This document shows positions 46,398 through 64,000 of a stretch of DNA of 64,000 bases, in pieces. The stretch's first letter is position 1. Each line of letters starts with the position of its first letter. Made by a program: the position numbers and the translations under genes. Under the pieces are notes generated by a model that was not told the DNA's origin, searched no databases, and saw nothing but the letters and a program-made list of their open reading frames with translations. Source of the stretch: Ascaris suum (taxonomy: Eukaryota > Nematoda > Chromadorea > Rhabditida > Ascarididae); the NCBI GenBank assembly GCA_013433145.1, contig CM024170.1, positions 6,804,366 through 6,868,365 of the forward strand. Reading direction: 5' to 3'.

Positions 46398-48490
46398 AAC
46401 CTGACGTGCAGATGAACAAGCTGGCGCCTTGGCCATGGAATATGCCTCAATGTCTTCCTAGAATTTTCTTCTCGACTAACAAATTCATATTCTTCATTCG
46501 TACTTCAAACGTACGAAGCCTTTACCTGCACAATAAGGCCTATTCTTTGCAGCAAACCACTTTTCCATCGTTAAGCGACATCCGATACGTTTTATTAAAC
46601 GCTTCATGTTGAGAATGAATACTGAAGTGTTTACCGTTCGATGACACCTCTTATTAATTTTTTGACTGTGAAAAGGAACTCTTGGCTGATGCAGAAAGAC
46701 GTAAAATGATGCACAACAGATCTCTGTTTATTTCAACAAAATAAAAAAGCAGAAGTAAACTGAATCAATGACTCCGGGCTTCGAATAGGAAACAGCAATA
46801 TATTGCAACAAAAAACCTTAAGATTTTATACCAATTGCATAAAGTTACGGCATAATACGAATGCAGTATTACTACAGGATAATGGCACTTAGAAGAAAAG
46901 AAAGAAAGCTTCTGAAATTGCCCATTAATATCATACTACGCGAATATTACTTCAAAGTAGATGATCAGCAAGCTGATAGTTTCATATATTTTATGCGATA
47001 TATTTTATGCGAAAGTAAAGGTAAAATGCGAGATATGCACTTTTGAAATCGAGGAAGAGCATTAGCATTGAGGGGAACAATCTACCATCTGTGCAGATCA
47101 CATCTATTTCATCCTGTTCAACCCTTCCTATTGTGCAGTGTAGACAGTGCCCCTAAAGTGTCGCATATTTTTACTGCAAAAGATGACCTGTCAAAGAACG
47201 TTTGAAACTATAGGCAGGGAGGTTGTATATGTGAGATGGAAAGCAACTTCGTTTTGCATTTGCTTAGTTTATGCGACGATTATAGGTCAACGGTCAGCGA
47301 GTTTTTCTTTTCGTGGGGAAGCTTCCAATACGGAATGTCGACTGCCATGACGATGAATAGAGATGATAAACTGCAAGAAAAGGGCTTCACGGATGTCACC
47401 TTTTTATTTCGGAGGTGCATTTAAGTCAATAAGCTTTTGTTTCCATTGATTTCTTATAAGCAGCACAATTATTCATCGAAATGCCATCTTTCGATCTCTG
47501 AACAATACGTGCAGTAATTCAATTGTTCCGACAATTGGAGCTTTAAAAAAATTCAAAAAGCTCCCTTCAAGCTGTAATTACTATTTATTTAGGAACGCGA
47601 AAATGATAACTTGATTTAATTGTGGATGCAGTCGTCAAGTCGTGAAAAATTGTACCTTTGAAAATGCATCAAAAATATTTCGGTTTTCGAAAGAATTTTA
47701 CATAAACACTGCTTAATTAATAAACTTTCGAACAGATTAGATTTCTCATCAATAGCTTAATCAACGAGCAACAACTACAAATATTGCATCAATACAAGGG
47801 CACCTTATACATGCAATTAAGAAAATGTAGACATTCTGCGCGCACACAGTCTGACAAAATAGCTCTCGGAAAACACCCGCTACTATACGTTTGAAACCTG
47901 CGCAGTTTGAGTGCACTAACGTACTGTGTTTTTCCTGTTATCTGCTAACTTCAAGGTGAACTCTATCAGTTTTACGCACTGAAGGTGCGGTATTGGTATT
48001 GCAATCTTATGATTTTATACTACATTCCTACTTTTGCCTTTATACAACGTTTTGTCTTTGCAAAACCGTTCACTCAAACCTGTAAGTCACACAAGCTAGA
48101 GCCATAAAATTTATGGCATCTGTCAAATAGATCCACCAACTTGTTAAGACTTGAGAAAATGTGTTTTAAATCGGCCGATTTTCATTCACACGATCAGGTT
48201 GCAAGAGCCTTTGTGGGGGATGTTTGCTTAAAATACACAACGAATTAAGCAACACATGGAAGCATTAATTTTGCACGTTTATGAAAACAGTTGGTAAGAT
48301 GGGCAGATTTCAAAAGCACATATGGTACACTTTCATACTTGGAACTTTCGTTAACCTTGATAGATTTTGCAGGAAAGCTTTTATCAATGGAATATACTAA
48401 ACGATAATGAAATAGAAATTTGGAAGACTCCTATAAAGTATATATTAGTGGCGGAATCATTGCCCGCAAAAAAATGTTTGCAATTTGTGC

Positions 48491-48839
48491 CTAACCGTCA
48501 GGTCTTCGAGGAAAATCAACGCGCACGATGAGTTCGTAAGCAGGTGGTGCAGAAGTGACGCTTGATCGGGAAGCGTTAGCTGCTTCAGGTGACGCGTCGA
48601 TCTGACTGTAGGCAGGCGGAGGTGATTGGAAGGCGGTTGTGGGTACCAAACCGGGTGGCTGTGCAAGTAGAGCGCTGCCTGTATGACTTGCCCATACTGA
48701 GGTACCAGTACGTCTTATTTGTGTCACGGAGCGTACTGCGACGTAGTTTTGCGCCACGAATCCCATCTTCAGACCCACTAAGCCAGTCGCAACGAAAAAC
48801 CAAGCCAGCAAGTAGGGGAAGATTATTATCATCGGATGC
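48491..48839 (-). CDS. PPxY membrane protein, last exon
   Basis: Begins after TTTTCAG in phase 2 and ends at the stop codon at 48491-48493. Carries the last helix, then a Ser/Ala/Pro tail with two PPAY motifs about 24 residues apart. Confidence 0.72.
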
Positions 48840-51800
48840 CTGAAAATGCCATTGATTGAGTATGCCTCGTTTTAGTTGCAAAAATGCCAAGTTGCAATTT
48901 TGGCCTTTCCATGTAAAAATCTCACTAAAGCTATGACATTCATGTCTGTGTGTGTATGCGTGCGCGTCTGTCTGCCTGTGTATGGCATTTTCAGCTTCGT
49001 AGACAACAAAGCTAAGAGGGCGGAATTCGGTGCATGTCATCGAAGCACCCAGCCCAATTTCATAGCGAACGAACATTGACGAGTACTGATATTTTGCATT
49101 GATGACTTTACAGTAAAAGCTGCAATCCAATTTCACTCAGCAGTCAGCTGAGGAGCACCATAGCGACTTTAAACTGCAAGCTTTAAAAACCTGATTTTGG
49201 ATGAGGAAACTGTGTGAACGTTAAAAAGCATACGACACATTGCTTTATTCTGATTTCAAGTATTATAGCAACGGATGGTTTAAAAAGTTGGCACAAATGT
49301 CAACTCATCGTCTAATGTCTAATGAGTGCAGAATTCTGATGCAGAATAAATGTGAAGCATTTCGATGTGAAAAGCCAGCTTGCAAGAATCGTTTGCATAA
49401 AACGCGAGAGCTTTCAAAAATTGCAATGTAATAATTGCAAATTTGCGGTGACTAGATTCGCGTTCATTTTGCATATTGAATTTGGTCATCAGATTCATTC
49501 AACTCTTTCGAGTCATTTTTTTAGCGCGATGGAGGGATGCACTATAGGAGCGTGTCCTTTACAGCGCTCATTTTAAGGTACTTAAATGAAGATCCTTAGA
49601 CGGTCACAGGAGGGTTTTCGGTTTAATCAATCAATCAGTATTCATATTAATTTAATTTCTAAAGACTCTCTCTTTCAGTCACTGTGCACTTAATGTAAAT
49701 CACCCGTTCCTAATTCATTATAGAGGATATCTCAAATTTACGAAAGAAAATATCAACTGTTCATAAGTCAGAAAAAAGAAAAATTATGCGATTTGTTTGC
49801 TTGCAGCGTTAAAGATATTCCACTTGCTTGAAAGGAAGTTCTGCTAGTCTCCGCACACAGTTGTTTTCAACCTTTTTTCAGACTTCTGTGACATCCCATT
49901 AAGTGTTATTTCTTGTAATCCCTAAAATGAACTCAGCTAAAGGTGTCAATAAGAATTCTGAATCGACTTTAATTGTTCATCAGTTTGAATGATTCATCAG
50001 TGATCACAAACTCATCCAATCGGAGCAAATATTTTACAAGAATATTATTTGTAATCGTCCAAATAATTGATGACAATCCTTTTGTTGAAAGTAGTGAGCG
50101 ATATTCTTCATAGTCATTATGTGAAGGAAGTCTACGAAAATACATATATTTCTACAATCGATGAAATATTTCTTCTTACGCGAATGATATATAACGAAGC
50201 ACAATGAAACAGTAGCGAACTGATTATATGCTTGTTTACGCGTCCATTTGATTGTGAAAATGAACTTTTCAGCAAACGAAAATTAACTATGCAAAAAAAA
50301 ACGGAATATTTATTTACTTACTCGCAGATTAACTTATCGCAAAAATCAACTCAAAAAAACGTTGAAATGGAGAAATAAGCTTCTCAGAAGGAAACTTTAA
50401 ACAACGAAAAACTGCATCACCAAAAAACAGAAATGAAGTTTTTTCAAGTTAGCCTAATGCAATGAAGGAAACAAAGTGAAACGAAGAATAAACGAAGTTT
50501 TTGATGAAAAAAAATCAAATGGAGATCGGCACGAAATTCGGCTTCTTGAAACTGCACTCAACGAGCCGACGAATTGTGCCAATGTTCAACGAACAAAAGA
50601 AACGCCCCTGCGTCCTTTTTCGTTCAACCTTTCTGTTGTACAATACAATTTTCTCAACTTCGGAGTTATTTCAATTCGCACGCACCAGTTGGACACGAAA
50701 CTGATTTGCAAATTTTATGACACTTTCAAATGCCACAGCTCAAAAGTATAGTCAATGGGAACGACACTAGTCGTAGGAAAGGAGCGAAAGAAGATGAAGC
50801 GAGGACGGAGAATTGAGGATGCGGGGGGGGGGGGTTGGGATGGGGCTCATTTCCAGTGTATCGCTTTAATCGGTTATAGCTCATTACCCCAGCTTTCTCG
50901 ATCGGACAGTTGGAATATTAGAGAGTAAAAAAGAAGTACATAGAAAACGGCGGCAAAGATATACGTGCATTACACATTTGCCTAAATTTTTTTTCCACGA
51001 ATCGCATGACGCACATGAAAACAAGTTGTGGTAAGCGAGCAGACAGAAGCAGGGAACGGAATTATGAATCCAAAGGGGATGAGTGGATTCTACGCGCTCA
51101 TCGCAAATTTGTGACTTGCTCAGCAAGGCATTAAAAAATTGTTTAATCAGCAAATGTGCTTCGAAACTAATTTATAAACGACGAAGGTATTTCTTCGTTG
51201 TATTTATTCAACTAACAGTGGCTAAGCCTCATCGGAATGCATGATGTTTCCGGGTTTCTTTTGCTCCACATCGCCCACCTTTTTCCACTCTAATGACGTG
51301 CGCTTTCATCTACTGGTATCTGAGCGCGACTGTAAACGTTCATGAAGGAATAAAATGAAACGTATTTCTATTATTGATTGGTCTACTTTCTGCAAAAATC
51401 AAAATCGATAGCTCCTTTTGTTGAGCACGACCCTTCAAGGTCCAGTCCACCAATTTCTGCGGATCGTCTTCTGAGTGGTGCAAAGTCGATTATCAATCAT
51501 TGGAAAAGCATTTACCGCGAGTAATTTAAAATACCTATTAAACTTTAACACTGCACTATGACTAGCTGGTTGCCGTCACGAATTCGAGAGGAATTTTTAA
51601 AGGAATATATTCTTCGTTCAAGGTAACGTTCGAGTTTTGCAAAATTCTATGAGTAATTATTGCAGTAAAAGTAGCGAAACACCTTTTATCACTTCTTAGA
51701 GGCTGCGAAATTTTGCAGTCGTGAGGAAAACATTCAACATTCATTCAATAATAATAATAATAAGCTAGCAATTTATCGCTATGAAGGTGCTCAGCACATC

Positions 51801-51953
51801 GATATTACAGCTTCCTATGAATGAGTGGTCCTTTCATTATGAAAGAATTACGATACTAACCTGCTTTGTTGAGAGGCCAATACGAGAATATTCTCAACGA
51901 TAATCAAAACCGCAAGTAAAATACAAAGTACCGAAGCCACAACGATAAGCTTC
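48491..51953 (-). CDS. multi-pass membrane protein with C-terminal PPxY motifs (gene span, 5' partial)
   Basis: Two exons are resolved (51861-51953 and 48491-48839), joined in phase 2 across a 3 kb intron. They give a transmembrane helix (LIVVASVLCILLAVLIIV), a short loop, a second helix (MIIIFPYLLAWFFVATGLVG), then a cytosolic-type tail of about 85 residues with PPPAYS and APPAYEL, ending RRPDG. PPxY motifs bind WW domains of NEDD4-family ubiquitin ligases, and small four-helix proteins with such tails (the LAPTM group and nematode relatives) sit in late endosomes or lysosomes. That assignment is inference from layout. Exons for the N-terminal helices were not found in the sequence to the right. 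Confidence 0.65.
50823..50834 (+). repeat. poly-G tract
   Basis: Twelve G in a row within the intron. Confidence 0.9.
51748..51763 (+). repeat. (AAT)n microsatellite
   Basis: Five AAT units within the intron. Confidence 0.8.
51861..51953 (-). CDS. PPxY membrane protein, upstream exon
   Basis: AATTTAG acceptor and GTTAGT donor, phase 2 both ends. Thirty full codons forming one hydrophobic helix and ENILVLASQQS. Confidence 0.65.
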
Positions 51954-61832
<9,879 letters not shown>

Positions 61833-61918
61833 AGCACTCTACGACGTTCGTACAATGCCAAATAGCGGTGTGATGCAGCAGTCATCTCAGCTTTTTCATT
61901 TGAAGTCATTTCGAACTT
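61833..61918 (-). CDS. helical protein, exon f
   Basis: CTCTGAG acceptor, GTGAGT donor, phase 0 in and phase 2 out. Reads KFEMTSNEKAEMTAASHRY and LALYERRRV. Confidence 0.5.
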
Positions 61919-63644
61919 CTCAGAGAAAACATAATAAAAGGAAATGTGAATGACCCTCCAATATTTTTGGGACAAGGCATAGAAATTTTTCAGCTTGAGA
62001 TCCTTGAACACTTACGCCAAACTGCTTTAATGAGTTCTGGTACATCCAACTAACTGCAAGCACAATTGCGGATGGCCATCGTTTTCTGATCGGCATGCAA
62101 AAAAATGGGTTAAAAGGTCCAAGCAGACAATCGGGGGGTTCCATGGACTGGCATAAATGTTTCTCCAAAGAGGGCAGGGAAAGGAGCGACTGCTTGGCTT
62201 GCGTATGGGATCAACCATTTGCCACCAACTGAACAACACTCCAATGCATGTAATAAAGTTGTGCCAAAAAACTGCTGTTTTCTGCACAAAATCAAAAATG
62301 ATCTGAATATTTCTTAAACTCAGCAACGAATTGATTATATATGTCTTCCTAAGGCGCAACTATCCAAATGTAATACGGAAAAGTCGAGACCTGGTAGCAT
62401 CGGAATATTGCTCGACACTCTTCTTGGTCATTTCAGCGTAAGACTTCGATGGTTTTGTATTTTCGGCACACTTCTCAACGCTTTCAGCAGAGTGTGCTGG
62501 ACCTGAATGACAAATTAAAAGATATGGGACATGAAATAAAACCAATTGCACTATCGATTAACTCAGCGAACTATGCAATGACTTCATTGACATTAAATCA
62601 CGGAAGTGATATTTCATCTACAGACAGGCAACGTGACCAAACAACCTAAAGCATAACTGCTAACAAACAGCATGAAAAGCCATGGCGAACAAAAGTACTG
62701 AGAAGAAGGGTGACTGAAACTGGTACTATAAATAATCGACACTTCCTCTAGCGAGATCAGGAAGTTATCGTCATTCTCGGCCATTACATCATACATCCCA
62801 ATACTTATTACTATTAACCGCCATTGAGGGGTAAAATAGGAGAGGAATCCTGCAAATACAGCCGATGTCATCTGCAGCAATCCCTCACCCTCGCTTATGC
62901 CTCACCACGCTTGGTTGCTATTGCACTTTAACGCGGCATCGTAATGCCAAAACAAATAGTTTAACGAAGATAGCCATCATTTACATTATCTCTCCAGTAT
63001 CTCGTTTTGATAGTGCATATGGGCAGTAGCATATGAATCCACCGACGATAAGAGACGCCGAGTTAACCTTGACGATGGAAACGATCTGGTGAAACAAGAT
63101 AATGCTTAAGCGGATGCCCCTATCTCTATGATGTGTCTTCATAGCGTTCCCTCCCTCCAGTATGCCTAGTCTACTTGGGATATGGCAGATCATTCTTTCT
63201 TCGCGATGTTGGACTGAAAAAGAGATGATGAACGCACCTCCTCGAACCTTTGACAGGGTGAACGCCACCGAAATTTTATCTGCCTCATTTTTTAATGTTT
63301 GGTTTTCATCTAAGACCTCTGCGAACAAGATATAACTGACAAACGTTTCCGCTAATTTTAGGAACGACTGAGAGACTGCACTCTTTGTTTTTCGCCATTT
63401 CAGGAAACAGGCGTACCACTGATGTTTTTCTCGCTCTTCATTGCTTGGCTACTTTCATGGCTGCCAACAACATCGATCACCTTTACCGCGTCAACGCATT
63501 TTGCTATATCAGCATATGTTTTCGTCACAGTTGTCCCCACTGCGACGGAGCTTGTCGTTCCGAATGCTTGAGCCAAGTCGTTTCGACCTTGCTCACCTTC
63601 CTTCTCATCCAGTCTTTCGGATAAACTCAAAAGTTCTTTCTCCT
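61833..63644 (-). CDS. unrecognised helical protein, internal exons (gene span, partial at both ends)
   Basis: Six exons join in phase (63644-63417, 63318-63248, 62849-62819, 62502-62377, 62053-62016, 61918-61833) and give about 190 residues. The product is rich in Lys, Glu, Ser and Ala and looks alpha-helical, with stretches such as KELLSLSERLDEKEGEQ, KTYADIAKCVDAVKVIDVV, DENQTLKNEADKISVAF and KSYAEMTKKSVEQYSDA. Heptad-like spacing suggests coiled coil. A BAR-type or vesicle-trafficking helix bundle is conceivable, but I cannot name a family. The last exon ends at a strong GTGAGT donor in phase 2, so the gene continues to lower coordinates. The first resolved exon enters in phase 1, so it also continues beyond 63.6 kb. 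Confidence 0.5.
62016..62053 (-). CDS. helical protein, 38-base exon e
   Basis: GCTTGCAG acceptor, strong GTAAGT donor, phase 1 in and phase 0 out. Reads SWMYQNSLKQFG. The other two frames of this interval contain stops. Confidence 0.5.
62377..62502 (-). CDS. helical protein, exon d
   Basis: CATTCAG acceptor, GTATTA donor, phase 1 both ends. Encodes PAHSAESVEKCAENTK and SYAEMTKKSVEQYSDATR. Confidence 0.5.
62819..62849 (-). CDS. helical protein, candidate microexon c
   Basis: Thirty-one bases (DSSPILPLNG) between TTTGCAG and a weak GTTAAT donor. It is the one interval found that bridges phase 0 to phase 1 between exons b and d. Confidence 0.3.
63248..63318 (-). CDS. helical protein, exon b
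   Basis: TTCGCAG acceptor, GTTCGA donor, phase 1 in and phase 0 out. Reads VLDENQTLKNEADKISVAF and ends TLSK. Confidence 0.5.
63417..63644 (-). CDS. helical protein, exon a
   Basis: ATTTCAG acceptor, GTACGC donor, phase 1 both ends; 75 full codons. Contains NDLAQAFGTTSSVAV and KTYADIAKCVDAVKVID. Without the donor the frame would stop four codons later. Confidence 0.55.
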
Positions 63645-64000
63645 CTGAAATGCTTCTGCATGCCAATCAAGCTAGTGGGAAAAAACATAGCAAGGAAGCT
63701 GCCACAATAACCACAGGTAACCACAACAAACGCAACCCATTTATAAACAACTTGGAGAATTCATCGGCTAGAAAGTCACGTTCGCAAAACTTCGACTCGA
63801 AATACGAGCGGCGCAACTGCAATGTCTATACCCATCGTTACTTCCTTTTCCACCTTAATCTGACCTTACAGCTGTAATCCTTAGAGCCTTGCGGGCCAAA
63901 CAACCAAAAGGTAAAAGTAACGACTGTGGCAGTTTGACAACATCCTTCAGGTCGGGCCACATCCGCCCCCTGCACATACCTTTATTTAACACCTCCACAT
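63645..64000. other. likely intron, no exon recognised
   Basis: Lies upstream of exon a of the helical protein gene. No convincing frame or repeat. Confidence 0.4.

Larger units (their letters stand above)
48840..51860. other. 3 kb intron of the PPxY membrane protein gene
   Basis: No supported exon or RNA gene. Contains a 12-base G run at 50823-50834 and an AAT microsatellite close to its 5' end (51748-51763). Confidence 0.5.

Overview
The window is animal nuclear DNA, almost certainly from a nematode. Short coding exons sit between long AT-rich introns with GT..AG borders, and splice phases join them into recognisable proteins. One large gene combines Kunitz/BPTI, lustrin-type cysteine-rich and EB modules, a combination typical of nematode extracellular proteins. 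There is no operon-like or bacterial layout. I cannot assign a species. Most long open frames here are chance. Gene models were built by hand from splice sites, intron phase and family resemblance.

Layout. 1-4.9 kb: mostly empty, with two small hydrophobic ORFs (minus 549-737, plus 2874-2996). 4.9-14.4 kb, minus: a RAD9 (C. elegans hpr-9) gene, subunit of the 9-1-1 checkpoint clamp, with a start MKCLAS, a clear second half of the clamp domain, and a long Ser/Thr-Pro tail; part of the N-terminal half is unresolved. 15.9-18.1 kb, plus: a complete three-exon NAT9-type acetyltransferase, head to head with RAD9 across about 1.5 kb that holds a palindromic repeat and a poly-C tract. 18.1-22.9 kb: intergenic.

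22.9-41.2 kb, minus: a 21-exon gene for a secreted mosaic protein of at least about 1,420 residues. In order it has EB modules, an acidic Cys-free linker, a divergent Cys module, five Kunitz domains alternating with lustrin repeats, a run of lustrin repeats, two EB modules and three final lustrin repeats (about 14 in all). Nearly all module boundaries carry phase-1 introns. One intron appears to be GC-AG. The 5' end is open, with two competing candidate first or upstream exons.

41.2-48.4 kb: intergenic, with one (TA)n tract. 48.5-52.0 kb, minus: two exons of a multi-pass membrane protein with two PPAY motifs at its C terminus. 52-61.8 kb: no confident gene; a second, longer (TA)n tract, then several kb of A/C-skewed sequence that may be decayed repeat. 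61.8-63.7 kb, minus: a set of phase-compatible exons for an unrecognised helical, charged protein that runs off the resolved part at its 3' side.

The genes look functionally unrelated: DNA-damage checkpoint, protein acetylation, extracellular matrix or protease inhibition, and endomembrane trafficking.
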